Shown: positions 9,236 to 20,705, numbered from the stretch's first letter. The stretch is 64,000 nucleotides of DNA from Hexactinellida sp. DTS-2022 (GCA_028753945.1 JAPNXP010000003.1:4774001-4838000), one strand, 5' to 3'. Made by a program: numbers and translations. Notes: generated by a model not told the origin, from the letters alone.

Positions 9236-10159
9236 TTACTCCGACTTGACATACGAGGCAGACAGCAGATACCCAGTGTGTGTCGGCATGGACACCTTAG
9301 GCACCACGCTGAGCACCTCCCTCCCCCCCTCGCCCGCGCCCGGGCCGAGCCTGGCCTCCGTGAGTCTACAGACCGACACCTGCAGCGGCTGCTCCAGACA
9401 CTCCTGCAGTCGGATGTCCGAGAACCCCGTCTCTGCCAGCGCCAGACAGCTGCGCTGCACCTGCTCCACGCAGGGGGAGAATGACGTCACGCGGTTGTGC
9501 CCCGGCCGGAAGCTGCGCGGACAGTGCGGGATGGCTTCCCAGGGGTTCGGCAGGTCCAGGAATATAGCCGAGACCGCGCTGCTCACTCCGAACCCGTCTC
9601 TGCAGACGTCTCGGCACTCACAGGTGACAACTTCCGCGAGGCCGTGCGCGCGGAACTCGGCAGCGGCCTGTTGCGCGCGCGCCGCGTGGAAGTCGTAGGT
9701 GTAGAGGTGTCCGGCGGGCGCCACGGTGCGTGCGATCGCGTGGGAGAGAGACCCGGAGCCGGTGCCGCTCTCGCAGACGCGGGTGCCGGGGACCAGCTCC
9801 AGGAGAGTGGTGATGAGACTGATGCTCGGCGTGTACAGAATCTGAGTTCTGTGCGGCAGGGAGAGCGTCCACAGCTCGGGCGTGGGCCGCAGGGCCCATC
9901 TGTAGCTCCGCCCCTTGTGGGACCAGACCTTGCTGCCGTACTCGCGGCCTAGCATGTCCGAGTGCAGGAACACGCCGCTACGAGAGTTAACGCACTCGCC
10001 AGGTTCTACCGTGATGGCGTGCAGGCCGTCATAGTCAGAGAGGATTACCGGGTCGTTAAGTTTTATGTGAGACTTGTAACCCTTGCTGTTCATGCTGAGG
10101 CAGCGGTGTAATGTTATACTGGAGGTAGTGGGCGTTTGTAAGTATTTGACAAATAACAT
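9236..10159 (-). CDS. TRMT61A: tRNA (adenine-58-N1)-methyltransferase catalytic subunit TRMT61A
   Basis: TRMT61A, with TRMT6, methylates N1 of A58 in the T-loop of tRNAs using S-adenosylmethionine. The 307-residue single-exon frame matches the family throughout: PTPELWTLSLPHRTQILY, then the SAM-binding motif CESGTGSGSLSHAIARTVAP, then DVCRDGFGV and FLDLPNPWEAI (family DxPxPW), FSPCVEQVQRSC and a C-terminal HTGYLLSA. Human TRMT61A is about 289 residues. The start is uncertain. Met23 (MNSKGYKSHIKL, at 10093) aligns with the usual N-terminus; the extra 22 residues from 10159 could be a mitochondrial presequence or untranslated. Its G+C is much higher than the flanks. It has no introns in this window. 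Confidence 0.95.
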   Translation of the reverse strand: MLFVKYLQTPTTSSITLHRCLSMNSKGYKSHIKLNDPVILSDYDGLHAITVEPGECVNSRSGVFLHSDMLGREYGSKVWSHKGRSYRWALRPTPELWTLSLPHRTQILYTPSISLITTLLELVPGTRVCESGTGSGSLSHAIARTVAPAGHLYTYDFHAARAQQAAAEFRAHGLAEVVTCECRDVCRDGFGVSSAVSAIFLDLPNPWEAIPHCPRSFRPGHNRVTSFSPCVEQVQRSCLALAETGFSDIRLQECLEQPLQVSVCRLTEARLGPGAGEGGREVLSVVPKVSMPTHTGYLLSASYVKSE

Positions 10160-11173
10160 AAATGTTATAAGATTGTATACAAGTTAGTGTACACTCTAAA
10201 TCAAGCTAAGGCTGGAATTATAATAATATTATGACGTATAGTATATAGCTGTAGGTATGCTAGGAACAAGTCCAACCATAAACACCTGTTTTACGCACAG
10301 AGTGCTTATTTTCAAAGTAACGCTTCCAAGGGGGGAAAAACCAATGTGTGACAGACCATCTTTTGTATTACAAAATGAATAAAAAAGCATAACATAGGGA
10401 GTGTAACTGCAACGTAACGTTTGAATTGCCTAGCAATTTCGCTTATCCGTATTATCAACCATATTATGTACCATTAGTATAAGTTATATAAATCACCAAA
10501 TGGGTCGCAGACTCAGGTGATAAGTAATCTCGCCTCTATATAGTATGTAATTGTAGAGTTTTTTCATTATAGGAATTCCTATTGGAAATGAGAATCCTGA
10601 GATGTAGAATATGCCTTGAACCTTGTTGAATTAATTAATGTTATTTTGCAGTTGAATATAAAAGTATGTAAATATAATTAAGGTCTTAAGTCTTAAAATT
10701 AAAATTTTTGGGTAGTTGATCTCATTGGACTTCATTAAATGTTTGATTGGATTTATATAGTGTAAGTCAAAAAGTACAATATTGTAGTATACTAGTATAA
10801 ACAAATTTTTGCTAATGACCGAACTTGTATCAGAGGAAATGAATACGTAATGATAATTATTTGACGACCTAAAATCGCTAGTTAACACGTAGTATTGTAG
10901 ATTACCGCGACAATCAGTAGCGCCGAGTACGCACACTCAGGCTTTCATCTAGGCAAACTTATCTGCGCGCCTAGATTAAGTTTGAGCTCGCTCACACGCC
11001 TAAAATAATCAATTTATATCACGTCTATGGGAGCATCTCTCGATTTTTGCGAGCCTAGACAAGTTTCCTACAATATTACACGCTTTGGATGAACCCTGCG
11101 CACAGTTTATTTAAATAATTAAATTTTGGTTAATTAATAAACAGTCGAAGATACTGCCTCCTGGAAAAAATAG
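10160..11173. other. A+T-rich intergenic region
   Basis: No gene is supported. Positions 10310-10425 contain AACGCTTCCAAGGGG and AACGTAACGTTTGAA, related to the repeats at 19021-19100 and 51800-51965. Positions 10938-11060 match the repeat at 2965-3110. Confidence 0.45.
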
Positions 11174-12512
11174 ACCTGTCACGGATATTTTGGTCCCCTT
11201 GGAAAATTGGTCCGGGGAACCTAAATTTTCATGGAATTTTGGTCCAGGTGTAAGCGCGTTTTAGGTATCCAGCGATTTAGGGACCCCATGGATCCCAAAA
11301 CGGTAGCGATATAGGGATCAATTCGGAGATATAGGGACCCAAGTGGCACCAGGGTTTCGTGGGAGTGGAATTTCCATTTCCATTCCCATCCCCATCCCAT
11401 CCCATTCCCATATGAATCATTTGCAACTTTCCACACATACAAATAGGCTGCTATAACATTTCAGAAAAAATGTCGTAACTCGTGTAACTGCTTTGTATCA
11501 CTTGTATTGATATCCATAAGGGTTCCCTATGGGGATCCATATGGGTATCCCCACAGGGGAAATCTGATTCCTATACCCACGGCAACCCTGGGTCACCCCA
11601 CATAAGGCCACCCATCAGGGCCGGCGGAAGAGGGGCGGTTGGGGCGGCCTGGGTCGCCCCACTTTTTCTGTGATTTTTTGGTACTCTGAAATTTCCCGGG
11701 CGTGTTTTTGACTCTGCAATCCTCACAATTATCATCATAATACAAGGCCACCCATACAGTGGCGGATCCAGACATGTTGAAAAGGGGGGGCCCAAGAAAA
11801 AATCCGAGCGTAGCGAGCCTCTTATAATGGGGTCTGGGGGGTAACCCCCAAATTCTTTTTGAGTTATATACACTCAGAAGTCATTTTAAACGCTAATTTC
11901 TATATAAGGAGCATAATTCAAACTTGAGGTGAAGTTTCTTAATTATTTTGTCAATTTCAGTTTCGAAGGGGGGGCCCAGGCCCCCTGGGCCTCCCCTGGA
12001 TCCGCCTCTGCCATATATAACCTATAGGCTCAAGGCATATTCTTCTATATATTGCCCAAATCCTTCACTATCTTTAGTTTGTGAGTATATTTTGTAAATG
12101 CCGTACTCAGGAAGGAGGCAAAATGATACAATGTGCAGATTGTCAAGAATGTATGCGGATCCCGATACTGGCGTGGACAGACCCAAACTATAAGTTGGCG
12201 AGTGAAATTTGCAAAGAAATGTAGTGTTAGTTAGGCCTACCGTAGGAAGTATAATTACTTATCTATATATCATCAAGTAATCATAGGTACTTTAGATAAT
12301 TTAGGGCACATAAACGAGGATACCCAAAACACTGGGGTACCTGTATCACTAGCGATTTAGGGACCCCACGACCACAAAACGCTAGCGATTTAGGGACCCT
12401 ACTACCACAAAACGCTAGCGATATAGGGACCCTACGATCACAAATCGCTGGATACCCAAAACGCGCTTACACCTGATCAATTTTTCGGGGCCCAATTTTC
12501 CAGTGACAGATC
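11174..12512. mobile_element. Composite element with ~120-bp inverted ends and nested insertions
   Basis: The left arm (CTGTCACGGATATTTTGGTC ... GTGTAAGCGCGTTTT ... TATCCAGCGATTTAGGG) reappears inverted at 12345-12512 (CAGCGATTT-type repeats ... AACGCGCTTACACC ... CCAGTGACAG). The arms repeat AGCGATTTAGGGACCC several times. Nested inside are a broken CAGGGCCGGCGGAAG element from about 11617, and within it a CAGTGGCGGATCCAG element (11757-12010). Related terminal text recurs at 13920-14125, 14262-14335 and 14720-14800. No transposase is visible. Confidence 0.6.
11757..12010. mobile_element. hAT-like element with CAGTGGCGGATCCAG ends
   Basis: The left end reads CAGTGGCGGATCCAG and the right end CTGGATCCGCCTCTG, inverted with a mismatch near the tip. 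Subterminal G-rich and C-rich runs (AAGGGGGGGCCCAAG; GGGGGGGCCCAGG) are typical of this widespread non-autonomous type. I could not find a clean 8-bp duplication. It interrupts the CAGGGCCGGCGGAAG repeat, whose uninterrupted copy is at 12539-12703. Confidence 0.6.
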
Positions 12513-12538
12513 GTTTAGAAAACTAGTACATATGATCA

Positions 12539-12703
12539 GGGCCGGCGGAAGAGGGGCGGTTGGGGCGGCCTGGGCCGCCCCACTTTTTCTGTGATTTTGT
12601 GGTACTCTGAAATTTCCCGGGGGTGTTTTTTGACTCTGCAATCCTCACAATTATCATCACAATACAAGGCCGCCCCACCTCTCACGAGCTTCCGCCGGCC
12701 CTG
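12539..12703. mobile_element. Intact CAGGGCCGGCGGAAG inverted-repeat element
   Basis: About 165 bp with perfect 15-bp inverted ends CAGGGCCGGCGGAAG. It is nearly identical to 11617-11756, except that the latter is interrupted. A lone end of the same family occurs at about 13047. No clear target duplication and no coding capacity. hAT-like by its ends only. Confidence 0.65.
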
Positions 12704-13109
12704 CATGATGAATTGGATTGAAACTTCACAAATAGTGTCAATTTTTATTTATTTATAATTTAGTAACTATCCTTCTGGTTGCCAATGGATTCCACGTTTA
12801 TGGTTGGTATAAGTGCTAATTCTGTCCATTTTTCTTATTCCCAGTCTATTTATATAAGTTTTTTTAGTTCTTTACAAATTCAATGTTGAGACTCCTCTTC
12901 ACAAATATGAAATATGTAGTAGCAGTAGGATTGGTAGCTCCGGAAAAATTTATAGTATCTTGAACGTGGCTGGTATTTAAACTTTTGTACCCCTCATTGC
13001 AATTGTTATGGTCGAAACGAATCGAAATTAAATTATTGATGTAAGCAGGGCCGGCGGAAGCAGTTATGAAGTTATCAGGCCCGAATTGACCGATGTCAGA
13101 GGAGAGCCT

Positions 13110-13610
13110 ATTCCCGTGAAAATTGTTCCCCCGAACAATATTTCCTAGGGAATCTTGTTCCCCGCTGCCTAATAGAAAATATTGCTCACCCGAACCGTAT
13201 TCACTAGAAATATTGTTTCCTCGAACAGTATTCACTATTAACTTATCGGTTATAATTATCGGTCTAACAAGTATGATTAAAAGTCTACCAAAATTCGTTA
13301 TACCTCTAAGAAAATTTGTGAAATGTCTACAGATTTTCCATTACCAAAATTACTAAAAAGTCTAACAAAATCACTGAAAAGTCTAACAAAAATCACTGAA
13401 AAGTCTAACAAAATTACTGAAAAGTCTAACAAAATCATTGAAAAGTCTAACAAAATTACTGAAAAGTCTGACAAAATTACTGAAAATACTTTTCATTAAT
13501 TGTAGGATTGGCTTAACAGTATTGTTAATTAGTACTGTTTGTGTTTCTACTGTACTATACAATGGGAAACAGTATTCCCTTAGGAAATATTGTTCAGGGG
13601 AACAGGATAG
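13110..13610. repeat. Inverted-repeat element with a 22-bp tandem repeat core
   Basis: Outer arms are inverted copies of ATTGTTCCCCCGAACAATAT with CCTAGGGAA nearby (13120-13155), answered by CCCTTAGGAAATATTG and TTCAGGGGAACAGGAT (13575-13608). Between them, 13342-13490 holds about seven tandem copies of a 22-bp unit close to AAAATTACTGAAAAGTCTAAC. No gene. Confidence 0.55.
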
Positions 13611-15300
13611 ATAGCCATAGATAGATCGCCAGAAATCATATAATGTAATGACTGTGTCCTTGAAGTTGTTTACAAGAAACTATATTAGAACAAAAATGGA
13701 TTCTCTACATAATTTCGTCCAGCTGTCATACGTCCTTACAAACTATATAAATAAAAAAGTTTGTAAAAAGATAGTTGTTAATTTATTTTGATTGCACATG
13801 TACGTTTTTTCAGACTATTTTAAGCTCCTCAATCTTTGGAGCGCGGACGCCCATTTCCGCCCGACATTTCAAAAGAATCGCACTCCTTTTGTAGCATTTT
13901 GTACATTCACATAATATATGATCAGGTCCCGATTGGTTATCACTGGAGAATTGGCCCCAAAAATTGGTTTGGGGGACCAAATTTTTCTGGGAAAATGGTC
14001 CGGTGAACCAACATTCCATGGAAAAATAGTCCTAGCCTGTAATTTTTGGTCCCAAATGGGATCAATATTTCATGAATTTTGGTCCCAGGACCATTTTTCC
14101 GGGCACCAATTTTTCCAGTGACAGGCCTTTCAGGTATTGGTACACGTCTTGTATCAGATCTTGAGTCCCCCAAATCTATCTTCCATCAAGTTAATTTTAA
14201 TGAATTATTGATTTAAATAACTAAATAAAACATAAACCTCAGAGCGTTCAATTTTCTACAGAAGGACCAAATTTCCATGAAAATTTTGGTCACCCCCGTA
14301 CCAATTTCCCAAGGAGACCAAAATTTCCGTGACAGTTCATTTCTCATCCGAGAAATGTCAAATGGCGCATTTGAACGATAATTATTATTCTGGGGTGACT
14401 ATTATATTGATTTGTATGAGTTCAAGGAAAAACAACAGATATATGTGCAAAAATACGTAGAAAATTAATTATAGGAATATGATTTATCAGAAATTGTTTG
14501 TTGTAAATAGGAGCGCACTCAAGTGTGTGTGCGCTCCGCAAAACAGCTCGTTCCACCTTTCGCTCCTTAATTAAACGTATCGCGATTCAACGTCCGGTCA
14601 GAAGGTTTGGAGCGCGCTCCTTGAAATGCTCTGAAGTTTGGACAGTTGCTGTTGGGCATCTGAACAATGATAAATTGTGCTACAATGCGTATTATGTAAA
14701 AGGCCTCCGGAGGTTGGATCATTATTTTCGCGTAAAATTTTCCAGGGATTAATATCCTATTGAATTTTGGTCCCCTGGATAATTTTCCAAGGGATTAACA
14801 TTTCGGAATTCTCAAGATACATAATGTGAATGCATACAAGTCTCTCAAGCCAGTCTTTTCTGACTAGAGTTTAGCATGCGATTATTCATACAAACAATAT
14901 CTAGTACCAATGTTGAATCACTTTATTTTCAAGCACGCAGTTTCTAATGAATTAAATGTGCGATTATAGCTGTGTTTGCCTAATATAGCAATTATCTATT
15001 AATTTTTGGTCTGACTGAATGGTGGAAAATGGTGGAAAACGACTGAATGGTGGAAAATGACATTCAGACAGAGCCTTAATTTTTGGTTTCTCTCTAAAAT
15101 ACGTACGTACATACGTATTAAATTAATGTTTGTCAAATCTCTATTCAGTTAGTATACATACATTAGTGTACATTGACGTAATTCAGTTATGTATTTTCCT
15201 TTATTTAGCATACATTATAACTTTCCGACTTTTAATTATAAGTACTGTATTTTCTAAGGTTGAATGTTTATGCCAATAAATATAATATAATTCCTACTCA
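13611..15300. other. Intergenic repeats of the TTTTGGTCCC family
   Basis: Positions 13920-14125, 14262-14335 and 14720-14800 are diverged pieces of the terminal arms of 11174-12512. Positions 14508-14640 contain GGAGCGC-type motifs seen also at 3541 and 26490. Positions 15012-15062 hold three copies of CTGAATGGTGGAAAA-like text. No gene is supported. Confidence 0.45.
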
Positions 15301-15320
15301 GCACGCACACACACACACAC

Positions 15321-16025
15321 ATGCAGCAACCTAGACCCGGCTCACAACCTAACCACAACTCTATAGGCGCAAAGGAATGTGACCAGGCGGGTGCGGCTCT
15401 GCTGCCCAATCACATGGAGCAGCCGGTGCGTCAACACTCTGTCATTTTACCGGACATGTGCTACTTCTGCTTTGACGTTTTAATCGCATACTTGTACAAC
15501 CAGGAGGCCGGCTATGTCCCTGCTTTTACTGACGCGCCGTACCCGCTATTCGTCACATGGAAAATCGGACGCGAGAAGAAGCTCCGAGGCTGCATAGGCA
15601 CATTCGACCCGCTCCCGCTCCACAAGGGCCTCCGGGACTACACCATTAAGTCCTCCATGGAGGACAACCGCTTCCAGCCCATCAGCCTGCAGGAGGTGAA
15701 CAAGCTGGAGTGCGGCGTCTCGCTGCTGACCAACTTCTCGCCGGAGCAGGGCTGCTACGACTGGGAAATAGGCGTGCACGGGATCACCATAGAGTTCTCA
15801 GACCACCTCAAGAAGAAAATGAAAGCCACCTACCTGCCGGAAGTTGCGGTAGAGCAGGGCTGGAACAAAGAGGAGACTATAAACTCCCTCCTCAAGAAGG
15901 GGGGTCTGAGAGGGCCCGTTTCGCAACAGGTCCTCGACTCCATCTCCCTGACGCGATACCAGACAGAGAAGATCCGAGTAAGCTACCGCGAGTACATAGA
16001 CTTGTGGTACAATAGAAATGTTTAA
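15321..16025 (+). CDS. AMMECR1: AMMECR1-domain protein
   Basis: The AMMECR1 domain is an ancient fold of unknown biochemical role; human AMMECR1 mutations affect growth and hearing. The 234-residue single-exon frame has a short variable N-terminus, then MCYFCFDVLIAYLY, FVTWKIGREKKLRGCIGTF (the near-invariant LRGCIGTF motif), DNRFQPISLQEVNKLECGVS, WEIGVHGITIEF, and a C-terminal LTRYQTEKIRVSYREYIDLW. All are in family order. Human AMMECR1 is longer mainly in its disordered N-terminus. The chosen Met at 15321 follows a (CA)n run at 15305-15320 that must lie in the 5' UTR or upstream intron; a start a little downstream, such as Met33, cannot be excluded. Confidence 0.93.
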   Translation: MQQPRPGSQPNHNSIGAKECDQAGAALLPNHMEQPVRQHSVILPDMCYFCFDVLIAYLYNQEAGYVPAFTDAPYPLFVTWKIGREKKLRGCIGTFDPLPLHKGLRDYTIKSSMEDNRFQPISLQEVNKLECGVSLLTNFSPEQGCYDWEIGVHGITIEFSDHLKKKMKATYLPEVAVEQGWNKEETINSLLKKGGLRGPVSQQVLDSISLTRYQTEKIRVSYREYIDLWYNRNV

Positions 16026-17137
16026 TTAAAATGTTCATATTTAGAGAGGGAAGTTATTGCAGCTACTTTTAAGAAATGAAATTACACTATTCAATCTGTT
16101 GTACATTAATTGTATTATTCATTACAGATATCTGCCTTATGTTGCACAGCGATCGTTCTGTTCAAATCGAATCAAATCCTTAGTTACAGAATCTATTCAA
16201 AGGAATGTTTGGCTCCTAATATTGACCATAGACTTTCCTCAGTAGTGACATGTTCATTTGCGATTCGCGAACACCATAGTTTACAGAATTTTTAATTTTA
16301 CTATAATTTTACACACCTTTAATCCTTAGATCTTGATTTTGTACTCCGAAAAGTTAGTTTTGTATTACCATTATTGGAAATTTCGCCAGTTTTCGCGATC
16401 ATAAAACACAAATCTCTACGTTTCTGTGTATAACGCGCTCCTGGTCTAATAAATTAATAGAATAACTTATTATTTTAGGTGCTATACTGTATATGTCAAT
16501 TGTCAATCCAGTAATTAGCTTTTATGTACGTAAATATAGTGTATTTTATAATTCTTTCTATTTGACAAGATTGCAACTGTACTTCTATGAATATTTTCAA
16601 TTAAACGAAATGTAAATACGTAGCTTGTTTGTAATAGTTATTAGTTAGCTACCGATATCGGTACTTATGTCTGCAGCCAAATCATATACTTATTTGGATA
16701 TCAGTTACAACATAACAATAGTAAGTTAGTAGTGTGGTTAATCTCGCTAATTTGTAATATACGCATTAGTAACTAAATATTAATAATTGATTATACGATT
16801 TATATACATATCATATTATAATGACATAATTACAACGTTTCATGAGATATTCCCCTACACAAATCATTCTCCTAACAAGCTTGTGTTATAATCAGAGTTG
16901 ATTACCTAAATAGGATATAAAATAACGTGGCTTATTTGTAATAAATGTCCTGTTTTTCTAGTTATTGCTTATTTTAAGAGTTAGACTGAATTATTGTTAT
17001 CACTGAAATAATGTAGAAAAGTCCCCAATAACCACAAAACTGATTTTCCCTATAATTTCCATACTAATGGCAACTAGGAATTTCATCTCAACTTTAGTAT
17101 ATAATGGAACCGGCAAAATACAATATATATCATAAAA
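16026..17137. other. Intergenic, A+T-rich
   Basis: No gene or clear repeat was recognised. The short open frames just after the AMMECR1 stop are A+T-rich and unsupported; part of this is probably its 3' UTR. Confidence 0.4.
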
Positions 17138-18247
17138 ATGGCGTTTTTGAAATTAGATAGAATAGTATACATTGTGTTTAGCATACCTATTACGGTAGTT
17201 AGTTTATTTTGGATTTGTGTGTTAATCAAACATTTAATTCAAACTGTTAAGAATTACAGATTGAACAAGAAAAGGTTTTTCCCAGATGAGATATACCGAA
17301 ATAGAATTCTCTACAACCTTGAGACGCATTTTGTAAAAGATATTATTCTGATAATGTTGCTTCTTTTAGAGCTGATAGAGCCACTGAGTGGAGTGTCGTA
17401 CGTATACAGCACAATAGATCATTATCCATGGTATATGAGTGTACTGAACGAGACAAGAATTGAGGACTGTTCCTTTAGTCGAGTAATCGAATTGTTCTTA
17501 ACAAACAATCTCTGCATTAAGTTCTGTAACTACTTAGACATATTGTTCCTGTGTCAGAGCATGATTGGGGTTTGCATATTCATGACGCTGCTTAGTATAT
17601 TGTGTCGCTATCTGGCAGCTAGATACAACAGACATGCGACCAGTAGAACAGTTTGTAAATATATACTATGGATGTGTGTGCAAATAATCCTATACATACC
17701 TGGGTTCAGTAGATACACACTCGGCGTTACTGCGCTAATCTCGATATTCATAATGCTGATAGATTGGTTCCTGTTGCTTAGAGACAGCAATATGCTTAGG
17801 AATGCGCTGAGACTGTACATACAGGAGCTGCAGCTGCACATCAGTAGGCGACTCTATCTGCGAGATAGGAAGCTCTATAGCACGTATAGGGGGTGCATGG
17901 CAATTCTACTGGCGTCTCTATTCTGTTGCATTATAATACTAGCTATAGTCAACATCCTGCATATAGGATCTAATGTATTCACCAACGAGTGTATCTTATC
18001 ACTAATCAGTGTAAATAACCGCTATTATAGCATATACCACACGTCCTTCCATGTGCTGTATAACATAAAGTACTTGGCAATAGCTATACACTTTGTGCTG
18101 TTGGCTCTCCCGTTGCATTTGGCTACCCTATCGGCTCTGGTGACTCAGTGCATAAAGCAGTGTAGAGGCGTCAACAAACAGTACATACACTACAATCATG
18201 AAATTATGCGGGAATTGTTAGAAAAGCAGAAACAAAGGAAGAAGTAA
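17138..18247 (+). CDS. Orphan multi-pass (about 7 TM) membrane protein
   Basis: I do not recognise the family. The 369-residue intact frame has about seven hydrophobic segments: near residues 8-30 (IVYIVFSIPITVV), 68-92, 132-156, 166-186, 190-210, 252-277 and 306-332. The loops are basic (KNYRLNKKRFF; CRYLAARYNRHATSR; ISRRLYLRDRKLYSTYRG) and the C-terminus is basic (EKQKQRKK). An NETR glycosylation sequon lies after TM2. No signal peptide and no rhodopsin-type DRY or NPxxY motif was seen. It could be a divergent receptor or transporter. Reading is continuous and the start context (AAAAATGG) is acceptable. It sits alone between AMMECR1 and GDH. Confidence 0.75.
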   Translation: MAFLKLDRIVYIVFSIPITVVSLFWICVLIKHLIQTVKNYRLNKKRFFPDEIYRNRILYNLETHFVKDIILIMLLLLELIEPLSGVSYVYSTIDHYPWYMSVLNETRIEDCSFSRVIELFLTNNLCIKFCNYLDILFLCQSMIGVCIFMTLLSILCRYLAARYNRHATSRTVCKYILWMCVQIILYIPGFSRYTLGVTALISIFIMLIDWFLLLRDSNMLRNALRLYIQELQLHISRRLYLRDRKLYSTYRGCMAILLASLFCCIIILAIVNILHIGSNVFTNECILSLISVNNRYYSIYHTSFHVLYNIKYLAIAIHFVLLALPLHLATLSALVTQCIKQCRGVNKQYIHYNHEIMRELLEKQKQRKK

Positions 18248-18298
18248 TTAAAGAAGATTTTATAATAACTCATGTCATATTTTGTAAATAATTTGCTT

Positions 18299-18337
18299 TT
18301 ATTTAATTAATTAATTAATTAATTAATTAATTAATAA
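18299..18337. repeat. (TTAA)n simple repeat
   Basis: About nine tandem TTAA/AATT units just downstream of the orphan membrane protein gene. Confidence 0.9.
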
Positions 18338-19606
18338 GTTATTAATATAATTAAATACCTGTATAGTAGTGCTAACTAAAGTACGGGGCGACAGAATGCT
18401 TTTTTTGATGTCGTGTTTACTTTTCAATATTACTGGAGTGACTAATCGGAATTTTCTGGAAATGTTTTGAATCCTGGAATTTACCAGAAAATGCCAAATA
18501 CTAGTCATATGACTCATATCACATAAATTCCGGGAGATCTGCTGGGGTCTGTATAGGTAGGTGTACACCAATACTGAAATACTATAAATGGACAGGTAAT
18601 AGAATTATAATAAAAAAGAAGATTCATTAAGCACCGGTTTACTTTAATCCATTCGCCTCTCTAACATGTGTTTATCTATCACACCTTTCTCCCCCGCAGC
18701 AGTGCTGGCAGAATGCTCCTCGATATGCCAAGAGGACTTCGGAATGTGGGCTGAAGATATCTTCATTTTCACAGGGACTTGTCTAGAATGAGAATAGGGT
18801 TTGCAAAAGCAATTCGCGATGTTGGGACTTGTTTTGTATAAAAACTCCCGAATAACTCATCACACCCAAGTAATCTACAGTATTTCAGGAGTGAAGAATT
18901 CTTCTATATTGAGAGAGAATAAATGGCTATTTTATGTAACTCATTTATGCACTTTCTGTTCAACTAAATATAAGTTTAATTAACAAATAAACTCCTTATA
19001 AATTAATGTTAGGTCCTTCCTTAGGAACCGTTCAAAAGCTACGTAACGCTTCCAATGGGGAGGGGGGTAACAAATGGAATTTTATTTAGTGCGATTGTAA
19101 TTTGAACGATGTATAAGCATTGCACAAATGTAGTATAGTAAAAATAATAACGACATTGAATAATTTAAAATTCCCCATTCATTTCCTTCCGCAATATTTT
19201 GACCGAGATTTATTCGTGTACCAAAACGTTGCTAGTCGCAATTTGTCAGAATTGTAAAAACTTGGTCCTTCTGGACCAAATCATAACATTTGGTCACAGA
19301 CATTCAAATTCTAACCAAAACTATTCACTCATCTAATTTCGATTGGTCATTCACAACTAATTGACTAACGTGATTGATTATATAAATTTCAAAAAGAGGT
19401 TATGAATTATTTTAAAATATTTAGAGAATGACACTTCTAGCTGTTCTAATACCTCACACGACGAACTGAATGCTGATCTCCATTAGCAAATATGCCTATA
19501 AAATATAAATAAACACACCTATTGTGTGAACCATATTCCCAAACACCATTTTTCTTTTTCTGATACTTGAGTTCTTATTCGTCTCTTTTCGCTAGCTGCA
19601 CGCTCA
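18338..19606. promoter_or_regulatory. Intergenic region and probable promoter of GDH copy A
   Basis: No gene is supported. Positions 19021-19100 resemble the AACGCTTCCAA repeat seen at 10310 and 51800. TATAAAATATAAATAAA at about 19497-19513 is a plausible TATA region 95-110 bp before the GDH-A start. GDH copy B lacks this upstream sequence, so the two copies should be under different control. Confidence 0.4.
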
Positions 19607-20276
19607 ATGGCATTTCGCAGGATCCTCCACCAGTTCTCGCGTCCCTCCATCTCGAGACTACCCAACGCTAGACCCGTGCTGCAGACCCGCCCCATGAGCT
19701 CCCAGGAAGACAACCCCAGCTTCAGCGGCATGGTCCAGGAGTATCTGAAGAAAGCAGAGGAGTACATCATCAAGGACGAGATTCGAATCACGGGACACTC
19801 CCGACAAGAGATCGTCGGACTCCTGGACGCGATACGCGCCTGCAACCACGTGCTTAACGTCACCTTCCCGCTCCGTCGAGACGACGGCTCCATCATCAGC
19901 ATCGAGGGGTGGCGCGCGCAGCACAGCCAGCACAAGACCCCCTGCAAGGGCGGCTGCAGGTTCAGCGAGGACGTCAGTGAGGACGAGGTGAAGGCGCTGG
20001 CAACGCTAATGACCTATAAGAATGCAACCGTGGACGTGCCGTACGGAGGCGCGAAGGCGGGAGTGAAGATAAACCCCCGCAAGTTCTCGGTGGGAGAGCT
20101 GGAGAGGCTGACTCGACGCTTCGCGATAGAACTGTCCAAGAAGGGGTTCCTGGGTCCCGGCATCGATGTCCCTGCCCCCGACATGGGCACTGGGGAGCGA
20201 GAGATGGCTTGGATCGCCGACACCTACGCCCACACCACTGGGCACCTCGACATAAACGCACATGCCTGTGTTACCG
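19607..20276 (+). CDS. GLUD: Glutamate dehydrogenase copy A, exon 1 (mitochondrial)
   Basis: GDH (EC 1.4.1.3) interconverts glutamate with 2-oxoglutarate and ammonia in the mitochondrial matrix. The exon starts [18 protein letters not shown], an Arg-rich presequence, and continues through the N-terminal substrate domain: [12 protein letters not shown], the [12 protein letters not shown] lysine region, [17 protein letters not shown] and [12 protein letters not shown]. The donor GTGAGT begins at 20277 and splits a glycine codon. With exon 2 (20752-21659) it codes for 525 residues; human GLUD1 has 558. Exon 1 is almost identical in DNA to copy B (27801-28470), yet the sequence upstream of ATG is unrelated. 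Confidence 0.96.
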
Positions 20277-20499
20277 GTGAGTTGCTATAATAATATTTGT
20301 TCCATTAGCCTGTCACTTCAAACTCTATTTTTCAGAGTAAAATTTCCGATAATTAAATTTCGATATATCACATGACCATATTTGGAAGAATTTTTCCCAT
20401 AGCAACGTTGGAATGTATCAGGAATGTGTCAAAATACTCTGGTAGCTGTATGGAGTCGAAAGAGGGTCACTTGATTGGGCAAGGACACAATTTGAGAAG

Positions 20500-20705
20500 C
20501 ACTTTTATAACAAGAGTTTATTCAACAAACTACAATAAACTCTTGTAAAAGTGCTTGGGACCTGTGAATTAATTCGTTATATCCGGATATTCGTTATAAG
20601 CGGATGATAATTAATTAATACATTTTGAGGTCTGGGGGAAAAATTCCATTTCGTTATAAGCGGGTATTTCGTTAGATCCGACTTCGTTATAACGGGAATT
20701 CACTG
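20500..20705. repeat. TTCGTTATAA-family repeat in GDH-A intron
   Basis: AAGTGCTTGGGACCTG followed by TTCGTTATA-type units and ending TATAACGGGAATTCACTG, matching 3255-3411. It takes up much of the 475-bp intron and is absent from the intron of copy B. Confidence 0.6.

Noticed and set aside
12864-13235. 123-residue minus frame
   Set aside because: It spans the repeat arms and a solo CAGGGCCGGCGGAAG end, so no coherent coding sequence.
13118-13356. Open frames with NTVRGNN or FPRTIFPRE repeats
   Set aside because: They are translations of the inverted ATTGTTCCCC arms.
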